Numbered from the stretch's first letter, positions 10,167 to 18,846 are shown. The stretch: DNA of 64,000 nucleotides from Gelidibacter gilvus (GCF_004115975.1 NZ_SDDZ01000007.1:1-64000); one strand, 5' to 3'. Notes: generated from the letters alone by a model not told the origin. Translations and numbers: made by a program.

Positions 10167-10422
10167 AAATTCCTTCCCTCGCCCATTGAGCTTGTCGAAA
10201 TGAAGGGAAGGTGGATTCAATTTCAGAAAAGGAATTGAAGACGGAAGGGTTTATTCAAAAGCGATGATTTAGGAATAAAAGAGAAAAGCAAGGAATATTG
10301 AATTGCTCCAAGTAAAAACCACCTCGTCTTCTGCTTCTCTGCGGAAGCAGAAGCCACTCCTCCTTAAAAAGGAGGAGAAGTTTGTGGCATGCTTAATTTT
10401 TAAATGTAGATAAATAATAAAA
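10167..10422. repeat. Hairpin element, copy A
   Basis: This copy starts AAATTCCTTCCCT and ends GTAGATAAATAATAAAA, and matches copy B along its length with small indels. It contains three foldable parts: CCTTCCCT against AGGGAAGG, CTTCTGCTTC against GAAGCAGAAG, and CTCCTCCTT/AAGGAGGAG with a 3-base loop at 10357-10377. It encodes no recognisable protein. A non-autonomous (MITE- or REP-like) repeat is the most likely explanation. Confidence 0.75.
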
Positions 10423-10515
10423 TTAACCCAGAAGCTGGAAGTGACGAAAAGTTGGAAGGTGGAAATAGGATTAAATTAAGCTTATAGCGCTAATTTCAAT
10501 CGCACGCAGACCAAT

Positions 10516-10757
10516 AAATTCCTTCCCTTCAAAAGGGAAGGTGGATTCATCCCGCGGATACGGGATGAAGACGGAAGGGTTTATTAATTCAAAAAGCACC
10601 AATTTAGGAATAAAGAAGAATACCTTTACGCATTGAATTGATCCAAGTCGAAAACCACCTCGTCTTCTGCTTCTCGAAGGAAGCAGAAGCCACTCCTCCT
10701 TAAAAAGGAGGAGAAGTTTGGGCGTGCTTGGTTTTTAACTGTAGATAAATAATAAAA
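10516..10757. repeat. Hairpin element, copy B
   Basis: Second copy of the element at 10167-10422, in the same orientation and about 14 bases shorter. It keeps all the hairpins, including CTCCTCCTT/AAGGAGGAG at 10693-10713. It also has an extra small palindrome ATCCCGCGGATACGGGAT in place of copy A's GAGCTTGTCGA segment. The two copies are separated by 93 bases. Confidence 0.75.
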
Positions 10758-10825
10758 AGCATTTGAGCGTCTAACCTATAACAACGGTCTTGTCTCTTGA
10801 TTCTAGCAGCGAAGCGGTCTTAATT

Positions 10826-10859
10826 CCCGCCTCCGCAAAAGCTACGGACGGGCAGGCTT
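10826..10859. repeat. REP-like palindromic element (CCCGCC...GGGCAGG)
   Basis: The segment CCCGCCTCCGCAAAAGCTAC followed by GGACGGGCAGGCTT is nearly the same as one at 46178-46230. It is far more GC-rich than its surroundings and partly self-complementary, as REP-type elements are. Confidence 0.6.
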
Positions 10860-10895
10860 AATTCTATTCCTAATTTTATTTATAACAGACGGAAC

Positions 10896-11876
10896 TTAGT
10901 CTATATACCCCATCTCCCTCATCCATTCATTATTGAACATTTTACCCACATAACGGCTACCATGATCGTGGAATAAAACCACCACCACATCATCCTTAGT
11001 AAAATGCTCTTTCAATTGCAACAAACCTTTAATGGCGGCTCCTGCTGAATTGCCCAAAAACATGCCTTCCTCTTTTGCCAATAATTGGGTATAAACGGCG
11101 GCATCCTTATCAGTCACTTTTTCGAATCCATCGATGATATCAAAATCGACATTTTTAGGAAGAATATCTTCACCAATTCCTTCAGTCACGTAAGGATAGA
11201 TTTCGTTTTCATCAAATATTCCAGTCTCATGATATTTTTTGAAAACACTGCCATAAGTATCAATTCCCCAGACTTTGATATCCGGATTTTGTTCTTTCAG
11301 ATATTTGCCAACACCAGAAACAGTACCTCCAGTCCCTACTCCTACCACAAAATGGGTAATCTTGCCACCCGTTTGTTTCCAAATTTCAGGACCAGTACTT
11401 TCATAATGGGCTTTTGCATTGCTTAAATTATCGTATTGATTCACGTACCAAGAATTTGGCGTTTCTTCACTCAAACGTCTGGCAACCGAATAATAACTTC
11501 TTGGATCGTCTGGTGCCACATCGGTAGGACAAACTATAACCTCAGCACCAACGGCACGTAGGATATCCATTTTTTCTTTGGATTGTTTATCGCTCATCAC
11601 AAAAATACATTTGTAACCTTTCACGATCGCGACCAATGCTAATCCCATTCCGGTATTTCCAGATGTGCCTTCTATGATGGTTCCTCCTGGCTTCAATCGC
11701 CCGTCAGCTTCAGCATCTTCAACCATTTTAACAGCCATTCTGTCCTTAACAGAATTGCCTGGATTGAAGGTTTCATATTTAGCCAAGACCAAGCATGGTA
11801 AATCTTTAGTTAATTTATTGAGTTTGACCAAAGGAGTATTTCCAATGGTTTCAAGAATATTTTCTGCGTAGTGCAT
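10896..11876 (-). CDS. PLP-dependent cysteine synthase / cystathionine beta-synthase-like enzyme
   Basis: A 326-residue fold-type II PLP enzyme. The PLP lysine should be K44 in NPGNSVKDR, and the phosphate/substrate loop is TSGNTG (71-76). The VVGVGTGGTVSG glycine loop follows later. This family makes cysteine from O-acetylserine and sulfide, or cystathionine from serine and homocysteine. The NQYDN motif and length suit the CBS-core/CysM-like branch. No C-terminal CBS regulatory domains are present. It stands alone, with a good -7 box (TACCTTTG) 19 bases before the ATG. The exact substrate cannot be decided by reading. Confidence 0.88.
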   Translation of the reverse strand: MHYAENILETIGNTPLVKLNKLTKDLPCLVLAKYETFNPGNSVKDRMAVKMVEDAEADGRLKPGGTIIEGTSGNTGMGLALVAIVKGYKCIFVMSDKQSKEKMDILRAVGAEVIVCPTDVAPDDPRSYYSVARRLSEETPNSWYVNQYDNLSNAKAHYESTGPEIWKQTGGKITHFVVGVGTGGTVSGVGKYLKEQNPDIKVWGIDTYGSVFKKYHETGIFDENEIYPYVTEGIGEDILPKNVDFDIIDGFEKVTDKDAAVYTQLLAKEEGMFLGNSAGAAIKGLLQLKEHFTKDDVVVVLFHDHGSRYVGKMFNNEWMREMGYID

Positions 11877-11895
11877 GCGTTTTATTTTAAGAATG

Positions 11896-11903
11896 CAAAG
11901 GTA
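11896..11903 (-). promoter_or_regulatory. -7 box (TACCTTTG) before the cysteine-synthase-like gene
   Basis: TACCTTTG on the minus strand fits TAnnTTTG and ends 19 bases before the start codon. The -33 region has only TTT about 21 bases upstream. Confidence 0.5.
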
Positions 11904-11935
11904 AGTGGAATTTTTGATTTATTAAATTGTTGGTG

Positions 11936-12128
11936 CTATTACGCAGAGATGCACGGAGAAATCACGGAGGATTCACAGAGTTCTTTTGAGATCTGCGTCA
12001 ATTTGTGAAATCTGCGGGAAAGTTCACCGAAAACTATTACGCAGAGATGCACGGAGAAATCACAGAGTTCCACAGAGTTTTTTTGATATCTGCGTCAATC
12101 TGTGAAATCTGCGGGAAAGATCATCAAA
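11936..12128. repeat. Tandem direct repeat, two ~95-base units
   Basis: Two units, 11936-12029 and 12034-12128 (period 98), start CTATTACGCAGAGATGCACG and end AATCTGCGGGAAAG. They differ by small indels and substitutions. Each unit is itself partly palindromic (CGCAGAGAT...ATCTGCG). Related sequence occurs at 2766-2815 and, in a cacaaag version, at 16696-16785 beside the GxxExxY gene. Confidence 0.8.
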
Positions 12129-12153
12129 AGCCATTTTACACACTATACTCTAA

Positions 12154-13389
12154 CTAATCAAATCGCATCGCCTTAACCGGAGAAATCTTAGTTATGATCA
12201 CCGAAGGAATTAAAAGCATCAACAAACACACAATAAATGTCCCTAAATTCAGAAGTAAAATATAATCTAAACTGAGATAAACCGGAACTTCTGTTACGTG
12301 ATATTCTTTAGGGTTCAAAGTTATTAATCCAAAGTACTTTTGAGCCAACAACAATCCCAACCCGATTAAATTTCCCCAGAACAATCCCAATCCGATCAAA
12401 TAAGTCGCATTATATAAAAACACTTTTCTAATGCTCCAATTATTGCTTCCTAAAGCTTTCAAAATGCCAATCATTTGGGTACGTTCCAAAATAAGGACCA
12501 ATAATGCGGTGATCATATTAATGCCAGCCACAAGAATCATGATCCCGATAATGCCATAGGTATTGTTATCAAAAATGTTGATCCACTCAAATATGGAAAT
12601 GTATTTTTGCTTCACCGTAATTGCATCCATATCGGAAGGGATATTCTCGTAGATCTCTATCCCTTTAGTTTCTATTTGATTGAAATCGTCTAAAAACACT
12701 TCAAAATTCCCAACTTGATCTTCAGTCCATTTATTGAGTCGTTGCACATGGCGAATATCGGTAATCACAAATTTCTCATCTAATTCACTCATTCCAGAAT
12801 TGTAGATGCCCACAATATTAAAAGCACGTAAAAAGGGCATCTCATCAATACTTTCTTTTTTGAAAACGGTTTGAAAGTTTTCGCCCAACTTGAACTGTAA
12901 TCGGTTGGCCAAATATTGAGAAATCAGAACTTCATTGCTCATCTCACCCAAATAATCCGGCAATCTTCCTTCAACCAGAAATTCTTTAAAATACCGCCAA
13001 TCATAATCTGAACCAACACCTTTGAGAACAACCCCCTCAAAATCAGTTGCCGTGCGAATGACCCCAAATTTTGTAGCCGTAGCCTGTACATGCCTGATGC
13101 CATCAATGTTTTTAAACTGAGGATAAAAATCTTGGTTTTTGCTGATTGGAATTTCAGATTCATCAGACACATTACTATCAAAATTGGTAATGGAGACATG
13201 GCCATTAAAAGCCACCACTTTATCTCTTATTTTTTGCTGAAGACCGATTCCTGTAGCAATCGCGATAAGCATTACCACAATGCCAATAGCAATTGCTGCA
13301 ATACCAATTTTTATTATTGGTGCCGATACACTACTTTTATACGCTTTACTGCCTATAATACGTTTAGCTATAAAAAACTCGTAATTCAA
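12154..13389 (-). CDS. FtsX/LolE-like ABC transporter permease
   Basis: A 411-residue inner-membrane protein. It has an N-terminal membrane helix (IIKIGIAAIAIGIVVMLIAIATGIG), a large periplasmic MacB-PCD-type domain, and three C-terminal helices. That is the topology of LolC/LolE and FtsX-like permeases. The FYNSGMSELDEKF-type region of the periplasmic domain and the ILKALGSNNWSIRKVFLYNA coupling segment are family hallmarks. It may belong to a lipoprotein-releasing complex. No ATPase gene is adjacent, so the partner must be encoded elsewhere. The start lies only 9 bases from the divergent DUF1343 gene. Confidence 0.85.
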   Translation of the reverse strand: MNYEFFIAKRIIGSKAYKSSVSAPIIKIGIAAIAIGIVVMLIAIATGIGLQQKIRDKVVAFNGHVSITNFDSNVSDESEIPISKNQDFYPQFKNIDGIRHVQATATKFGVIRTATDFEGVVLKGVGSDYDWRYFKEFLVEGRLPDYLGEMSNEVLISQYLANRLQFKLGENFQTVFKKESIDEMPFLRAFNIVGIYNSGMSELDEKFVITDIRHVQRLNKWTEDQVGNFEVFLDDFNQIETKGIEIYENIPSDMDAITVKQKYISIFEWINIFDNNTYGIIGIMILVAGINMITALLVLILERTQMIGILKALGSNNWSIRKVFLYNATYLIGLGLFWGNLIGLGLLLAQKYFGLITLNPKEYHVTEVPVYLSLDYILLLNLGTFIVCLLMLLIPSVIITKISPVKAMRFD

Positions 13390-13398
13390 AATTTTAAA

Positions 13399-14658
13399 AT
13401 GCGATTAAAGATGTTCAAAAATACATTATTCCCGATAATAACGGCGATTGTTTTAGTATTGATTTCCTGTGGAAACGGATCTAAAAATCAAAAGACGGAG
13501 GACGGACGACCGATGACAGAAGATGTTTCTCTAAAAACAATAAAGGTCGGCGCCAATCAAATGGAAAACTATCTAAAATTATTGGAGGGCAAACAGGTTG
13601 GCGTTGTTGGAAATCAGTCGAGCGTCATCTTTAAGAACACAAATCAGCAAACTGATCATACAAACTACACGCACCTTGTGGATTCTTTAATTAGTCTGAA
13701 CATAAACGTGAAAAAAGTCTTTTCGCCAGAACACGGATTTAGAGGCACCGCTGATGCTGGTGAGAAAATTCAAGATGGATTGGATCCAAAAACAGGATTG
13801 CCTATCATTTCCCTTTATGGCGATAACAAAAAACCAAAACCAGAACAACTCAAGGGTTTGGATATTTTAATCTTTGACATCCAAGATGTGGGCGTCCGTT
13901 TTTACACATATATCTCTACTTTACATTATGTCATGGAGGCTTGTGCTGAGGCGAACATTCCTCTCTTAATTTTAGACCGACCAAACCCAAATGGACATTA
14001 TGTAGACGGTCCAATTTTAGAAAAAGCGTATACCAGTTTTGTGGGAATGCATCCTATTCCAATTGCTCATGGGATGACGATTGGTGAATATGCCAAAATG
14101 ATCAACGGCGAAAAATGGCTTAAAGATGGTATTCAATGTGAATTGACCGTTATTCCGATGGCTAATTACACTCACGACATGCCATATAGTTTACCTATTA
14201 AACCATCGCCAAATTTACCAAACGACCAATCGATTGCCTTGTATCCAAGCCTGTGCTTTTTTGAAGGCACCAATGTGAGTGTTGGGCGCGGTACCAATAA
14301 GCAGTTCCAGGTTTTCGGAAGTCCAGATTTGGACAAGAATCACTTTAATTTCAGTTTTACACCACAACCTAATGAAGGCGCAAAAACGCCTCCGCAACAA
14401 GGAAAAATGTGTTATGGAGAGGATTTGACACAAGTTCAGGTGACCTCAGGATTGAATTTAAATTACGTCATTGACGCCTATACTTATACAGCAGATAAGT
14501 CGAAGTTTTTTAATGCATTTTTCGTGAAATTGGCAGGTACCAAAAAACTTCAGGAGCAAATAGAAAAAGGACTTTCTGAAAAGGAAATTAAAGCCACTTG
14601 GACAAAAGGACTTGAAGATTTCAAAACAACTCGTAATAAATATACTTTATACCGATAA
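13399..14658 (+). CDS. NamZ-like exo-beta-N-acetylmuramidase (DUF1343, GH171), lipoprotein
   Basis: This is a DUF1343 protein of 420 residues. NamZ of this family removes terminal MurNAc from murein fragments. The motif FSPEHGFRG carries the likely catalytic Glu (E111). Later motifs are FDIQDVGVRFYTYIS and DRPNPNGHYVDGPIL, conserved in the family. A lipobox (LISC, Cys24) follows a hydrophobic helix, so it is anchored in a membrane. The start was placed at 13399; ATG at 13411 is nearly as good. The longer frame upstream is antisense to the permease gene and is rejected. With Mpl in the same window it suggests active murein recycling. Confidence 0.88.
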   Translation: MRLKMFKNTLFPIITAIVLVLISCGNGSKNQKTEDGRPMTEDVSLKTIKVGANQMENYLKLLEGKQVGVVGNQSSVIFKNTNQQTDHTNYTHLVDSLISLNINVKKVFSPEHGFRGTADAGEKIQDGLDPKTGLPIISLYGDNKKPKPEQLKGLDILIFDIQDVGVRFYTYISTLHYVMEACAEANIPLLILDRPNPNGHYVDGPILEKAYTSFVGMHPIPIAHGMTIGEYAKMINGEKWLKDGIQCELTVIPMANYTHDMPYSLPIKPSPNLPNDQSIALYPSLCFFEGTNVSVGRGTNKQFQVFGSPDLDKNHFNFSFTPQPNEGAKTPPQQGKMCYGEDLTQVQVTSGLNLNYVIDAYTYTADKSKFFNAFFVKLAGTKKLQEQIEKGLSEKEIKATWTKGLEDFKTTRNKYTLYR

Positions 14659-14728
14659 AATGAAATAATGCTTCGGTGTCTTGACGGAAGGATTTAAAAC
14701 CACTTATACATGCTTTATTAACAATGAG

Positions 14729-15628
14729 CTATAAATAAAGTTGAGTGATCAATTCGGCTTTCCTTAAATTCACTAAAGAAACTTTACTTTTCCATAGCTC
14801 TGAATTTTTTTCATCTTTTCTAAGTTGGTACGCGGTATAATAAACAAAAGCGAGAAGAGATTCAGTGGTTTCATCAATTTCTGAAGCATCAAATTTCTTT
14901 AATAAACGCAGCACTTTTCTTGGTTTATTGTCAAGAAGGTATTGTGAGTAATTTAATAAGTTGATTTTATCTTCAAAGTCCTTCTTACCTTCCAACTCTT
15001 TGGTTAACAAATGTTTTTTCGCTTCATCTAAATAGACCACAGCTAAATTAACAATGTCTTTTCTCACGTTTTTATTAACCAGAATCGCATAATCCATATA
15101 TTTTGAAGCCAATCGATAGGAGGTCCCGAAATCTTTATGCTCCGCGTAATTGCGCAATTCCGAATTCAAAAAAGAAGTATTCAACCCATAATTGGTGATG
15201 AATTCTGATAAATTAAAATAAGCTTCAGGGGAAAATGAGGTGTTGACAATATTTAAATTAGCATCCATAATCTTTATGTTGTCATCTTCAAATTGAAACA
15301 TATAACTCTTGCTCCTGCTATCTTTTACGGCATCATATAATTCGCCATAAAGATTTTCATTCACCTTTACAGGCACAAAGTATTTCCAAATGATTTCATT
15401 GATCTCTTCATTTTTAAATAAATCGTCAAATAACACTTGAGTGCCATTTGTATCCGTCATGATTACGGGATACGGTATTGAAGTGGCATCCTCCCACATC
15501 ATAAATAGAAATTTATCCTGAACTAAAGCAATGCGTTTGGCAGCATCCAGAGAGGTCAACCATTCTTGAGACAAACAATAATTGGACATTGACAAGGTCA
15601 ACATTAAAAACAGAACACCTCTTTTCAT
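14729..15628 (-). CDS. Secreted thioredoxin-fold-like protein of unknown function
   Basis: A 299-residue exported protein with signal peptide MKRGVLFLMLTLSMSNYCLSQ. The start was set at the second ATG (15626-15628); another ATG lies two codons upstream. After the signal, WLTSLDAAKRIALVQDKFLFMMWEDATS resembles the first strand and helix of DUF255/thioredoxin-like proteins, but the CxxC redox motif is replaced by DATS. The C-terminal half is helical and repeat-like. I do not recognise a specific family. It probably has a structural or binding role in the periplasm rather than redox activity. Confidence 0.7.
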   Translation of the reverse strand: MKRGVLFLMLTLSMSNYCLSQEWLTSLDAAKRIALVQDKFLFMMWEDATSIPYPVIMTDTNGTQVLFDDLFKNEEINEIIWKYFVPVKVNENLYGELYDAVKDSRSKSYMFQFEDDNIKIMDANLNIVNTSFSPEAYFNLSEFITNYGLNTSFLNSELRNYAEHKDFGTSYRLASKYMDYAILVNKNVRKDIVNLAVVYLDEAKKHLLTKELEGKKDFEDKINLLNYSQYLLDNKPRKVLRLLKKFDASEIDETTESLLAFVYYTAYQLRKDEKNSELWKSKVSLVNLRKAELITQLYL

Positions 15629-15982
15629 GATCATAACTTTATTTTTATTTATGTTTTTTTCTTCAACAAAATTAATACTTCTAAACAGATAACGACATCC
15701 TTAGTGCAAGCTTAATTATTCGTTCATTTCTTAGATTGGTATTTGACAAACCTCTTATCTGACGTAATAAAATCAGCAATTACTATGAATTCACAAAAAC
15801 ACACAAGGCAGAATCCGACTTTATTGGCAGTTACTTTTTTATCATGCCACAGAAGGTTCTATTTACCTTATGCTTATCTTTGCCCCACTCTGTGAGATTC
15901 TGGACGACCTCTTACATAGTGTAAAAATAACACATTTAGAACTTAAGATTTCCAACTTTACGGAAATGAAATAAAACTTTCA
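15629..15982. other. 354-base intergenic region
   Basis: This space separates the divergent secreted-protein and methyltransferase genes. Both promoters should lie here, but no convincing TTG...TAnnTTTG pair is seen. There is no open frame and no strong hairpin. Confidence 0.5.
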
Positions 15983-16678
15983 ATGAGAGATATATTCGGA
16001 AAAGCATTATTGGATTATTATAACGGGAATTATACGGAAGATGTTTTCACCTCTACAAACATATCTGATGAGGATGAACTGCCTTTGCCCTTCCTTTTCA
16101 GAGATTATGATGAAATGCCACCATTAGAAAAGAAAGCCATGGAACATGTTAAGGGCAGGGTCCTGGATGTTGGTTGCGGTGCGGGAAGTCATGCCTTGTA
16201 TCTTCAAGAACAAGGTTTTGACGTGAAGGCTATTGATGTCTCAAAAGGTGCCATAGAGGTTTCAAAAAGACGTGGAATCAAAAATGCCGAAGTCATTGCG
16301 CTTTTAGATGAAACCGAGAAATTTGATACCATTCTATTATTGATGAATGGAAGTGGCATTTTTCAGGAACTGTCAAAAGTACCCCACTATTTGAATCATC
16401 TCAAGTCACTATTAAATCCTGGGGGTCAGATATTACTCGATTCTACAGATATCATATATATGTATGAGGATGAGGACGGTGGATATTGGAAGGATTTGAA
16501 TGCGAATTACTACGGCGAACTCGATTATTTGGTGAGTTATAAAGGCGAATCAGAACCACTTACCACTTGGCTTTATATCGATTTTGAAACTTTAGTAACG
16601 GCTTGCAAATCGGTGGGATTACAATGCGAACTGATAATGGAGGGTGAGCATTATGATTATTTGGCGCGAGTTTATTAA
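15983..16678 (+). CDS. Class I SAM-dependent methyltransferase
   Basis: A 231-residue cytoplasmic methyltransferase. Motif I is LDVGCGAGSHALYL at about residues 60-73, with the acidic motif II in VKAIDVSKGAI and the motif-III-like ILLLMNGSGIFQEL. The N-terminal ~50 residues are an extension seen in relatives, beginning RDIFGKALLDYYNG. The substrate cannot be told. It is a single gene upstream of the GxxExxY gene, separated from it by an inverted-repeat element. Confidence 0.85.
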   Translation: MRDIFGKALLDYYNGNYTEDVFTSTNISDEDELPLPFLFRDYDEMPPLEKKAMEHVKGRVLDVGCGAGSHALYLQEQGFDVKAIDVSKGAIEVSKRRGIKNAEVIALLDETEKFDTILLLMNGSGIFQELSKVPHYLNHLKSLLNPGGQILLDSTDIIYMYEDEDGGYWKDLNANYYGELDYLVSYKGESEPLTTWLYIDFETLVTACKSVGLQCELIMEGEHYDYLARVY

Positions 16679-16695
16679 AGATTAAAGTTGCGTAT

Positions 16696-16785
16696 TGTTA
16701 CACAAAAGACACAAAGAAGGCACAAAAAACACGAAGAAAATCTTTGTGAAACTTTGTGCTTTCTTTGTGTAACTTAGTGTTACAA
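16696..16785. repeat. Large imperfect inverted repeat before the GxxExxY gene
   Basis: The left arm (GTTACACAAAAGACACAAAG, then GGCACAAA) pairs with the right arm (TTTGTGC, TTTCTTTGTGTAAC), so the transcript could fold into a long hairpin. It belongs with the purine-rich cacagag/cacaaag repeats at 2766-2815 and 11936-12128. Its right edge is about 20 bases from the GxxExxY start codon. Confidence 0.65.
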
Positions 16786-16803
16786 CTTTCAATCCATTAA
16801 ATT

Positions 16804-17178
16804 ATGATTATCGAAAATAATCTGTCGAACAAGATAATTGGTTGTGCAATTGAAGTTCACAAACAACTCGGTCCTGGACTATTAGAATCTGCATATAAAG
16901 AATGTTTATTTCATGAACTTTCAGTATTAGGACTTAGCACCAAAAAAGAACTGGCATTACCAATTGTGTACAAAGACATAAAATTAGATCATGGTTATAG
17001 AATTGATTTACTGGTAGAAAACAAAGTCGTTATAGAAATTAAAACCGTCGAAAACTTTACAGATGTACATCTCGCTCAAGTTCTTACTTACCTTAAGCTT
17101 GGAAATTACAAATTAGGTTTATTACTAAACTTCCATGTAACAACCTTAAAAAACGGTATAAAAAGAATCGTGCTGTAA
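16804..17178 (+). CDS. GxxExxY family protein
   Basis: A 124-residue protein of the GxxExxY family (TIGR04256). The naming motif is at 25-31 (GLLESAY in LGPGLLESAYKECL). D68, E78-I-K80 in RIDLLVENKVVIEIK and Q92 in AQVLTYLKL give the pattern of a PD-(D/E)xK nuclease-like core. No activity has been firmly assigned to the family. Genes of this kind are frequent in Bacteroidota, often in several copies. It is preceded by a long inverted repeat and ends 4 bases before the convergent amidohydrolase gene. Confidence 0.9.
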   Translation: MIIENNLSNKIIGCAIEVHKQLGPGLLESAYKECLFHELSVLGLSTKKELALPIVYKDIKLDHGYRIDLLVENKVVIEIKTVENFTDVHLAQVLTYLKLGNYKLGLLLNFHVTTLKNGIKRIVL

Positions 17179-17182
17179 GAAG

Positions 17183-18799
17183 TTACTGTTTCTCCCCACC
17201 CACAAAAGTTCCTTCCACTTTAATATTCGGGATTTCATGAACCTCAACGGTCATAATATCTTTATCAAGGATGATGAAATCGGCGAGTTTACCTTTTTCG
17301 ATGCTTCCTTTTTCATTCTCCTCAAAATTGGAATAAGCCGCCCAAATGGTCATACCTTTTAAAGTTTCCTCTCGGCTCAATGCGTTTTCCATTTGAAAGC
17401 CATCCTTTGGATATGCTTCCAAGTCCTGACGGGCTGTAGCGGCATAAAACGTCAAAAACGGACTCACTTGTTCCACTGGGAAGTCAGTTCCCAAAGCGAC
17501 TTTTCCGTAAGCGTCCAATAACTGTTTGTTAGCGTAAGCTCCTTTAATACGTTCTGATCCTAAACGGTCTTCTGCCCAATACATATCGGAAGTGGCATGT
17601 GTTGGCTGAATCGATGGCATCACGTTTTTATAAAGCTCAAAATCTCCAGGTGACACAATCTGCGCATGCTCCACACGCCAGCGTCTATCCGATTGATCTT
17701 TTAGTACTTTATTGTAGGTTTGCAATACCGCATGATTGGCAGAGTCGCCGATAGCATGAGTATTCATCTGAAATTCAGAGTTTGCAATTCGTTTTGCGGC
17801 ATTATTAAAGGTTTCTAAATCCGTTACCATCAATCCAAAATGGTTTGGCTTATCACTATATGGTGCTCTTAACATAGCTCCTCTTGAACCCAAGGCACCA
17901 TCGGCATAAAACTTAAAACTACTAACGTTAAGCCTATCGTTTTTACTCACCCCTTTGTTCAAATAATAATCGACGTTTTCTTTTGATCCCGACACCATGG
18001 CATAGACTCGGATTTTTAAATCGCCTGATTGTTGTAAACTATCAATAAGTTCAATGGCTTGTCGAGATAAACCCGCATCATCAACTGTGGTCAATCCGTA
18101 ATCAAAACAGATTTTCTGAGCGTCCAAAAATGCATTGATCAGTTCTTTCTTAGAAGATTTTGGCCAATGCGCCATCACTAAATTCTCTGCATTATCTACT
18201 AAAACTCCTGTCAATTCTCCGTTTTCAATAACGACTTCTCCACCACTCACTTTACTATCAACTGTTACTTTGCCCAAATCCAAAGCCGCTTGATTGGCTA
18301 AAATGGCATGCCCGTCAATACGCGTCAAAACGATTGGCGTATCAGGATACAGTGCATCCAATAATGCTTTATTAGGAAACTCCTTGACTTCCCAGTTATT
18401 TTGATCCCAACCACGACCTGTTATGAAGTCGAGGTTTTTTTCATTCTGAAATTCGCTGATGCGCTGAATGATTTCCTCAAAACTTTTAGTCCCCACCAAG
18501 TCAACCGATTGTTGGTTTAATCCCAATCCCAAGAAATGGCAATGCGCATCAATAAATCCAGGGACAATGGTTTTTCCATTAACATCGATGATATTGTTGG
18601 AAGCATATTTGTCCTGAATAGCTTTAGAACTTCCAACTTCGAGAAATTTTCCATCTTTAATAGCGAAGGCCTCGGCTTTATCAGAATTGTCATTTACCGT
18701 ATGAATATTGGCATTGATAAAAATCGAATCAACCTCAGTTTTTTCGCTTTCACAAGAAAAAATAAGGGCTACAAACAGGAGAACTAATAGTTTTTTCAT
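17183..18799 (-). CDS. Amidohydrolase family lipoprotein (YtcJ-like)
   Basis: A 538-residue metal-dependent hydrolase of the amidohydrolase_3 (YtcJ-like) group. The start is the ATG at 18797-18799, giving the lipoprotein signal MKKLLVLLFVALIFSC with Cys16 as lipidation site. The metal-binding HxH is H86/H88 in FIDAHCHFLG. Later HAIGD and GTDFPVE motifs supply further ligands and the catalytic Asp. The substrate is unknown; relatives act on N-substituted formamides or similar amides. It lies downstream of the fic gene on the same strand, but a terminator between them argues for separate transcription. Confidence 0.88.
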   Translation of the reverse strand: MKKLLVLLFVALIFSCESEKTEVDSIFINANIHTVNDNSDKAEAFAIKDGKFLEVGSSKAIQDKYASNNIIDVNGKTIVPGFIDAHCHFLGLGLNQQSVDLVGTKSFEEIIQRISEFQNEKNLDFITGRGWDQNNWEVKEFPNKALLDALYPDTPIVLTRIDGHAILANQAALDLGKVTVDSKVSGGEVVIENGELTGVLVDNAENLVMAHWPKSSKKELINAFLDAQKICFDYGLTTVDDAGLSRQAIELIDSLQQSGDLKIRVYAMVSGSKENVDYYLNKGVSKNDRLNVSSFKFYADGALGSRGAMLRAPYSDKPNHFGLMVTDLETFNNAAKRIANSEFQMNTHAIGDSANHAVLQTYNKVLKDQSDRRWRVEHAQIVSPGDFELYKNVMPSIQPTHATSDMYWAEDRLGSERIKGAYANKQLLDAYGKVALGTDFPVEQVSPFLTFYAATARQDLEAYPKDGFQMENALSREETLKGMTIWAAYSNFEENEKGSIEKGKLADFIILDKDIMTVEVHEIPNIKVEGTFVGGEKQ

Positions 18800-18846
18800 C
18801 TTAATGATTGGTTTCAGTTGGATATTGATTGTCTTGTAAAAATAAG

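Larger units (their letters stand above)
10095..10895. other. 800-base intergenic region filled with repeats
   Basis: No convincing gene lies between the macroglobulin gene and the cysteine-synthase-like gene, which converge here. Most of the space is taken by two copies of a ~250-bp hairpin element (10167-10422 and 10516-10757) and one REP-like palindrome (10826-10859). Confidence 0.8.

Noticed and set aside
9984-10220. Minus-strand open frame across the macroglobulin gene end and repeat copy A
   Set aside because: It is antisense to a firm gene, and its start (NPPSLHFDKLNG) is a translation of the repeat element.
13090-13398. N-terminal extension of the NamZ-like gene
   Set aside because: These 103 codons are antisense to the permease gene and read as low-complexity cysteine/asparagine text. 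The lipoprotein signal starts only after 13399.
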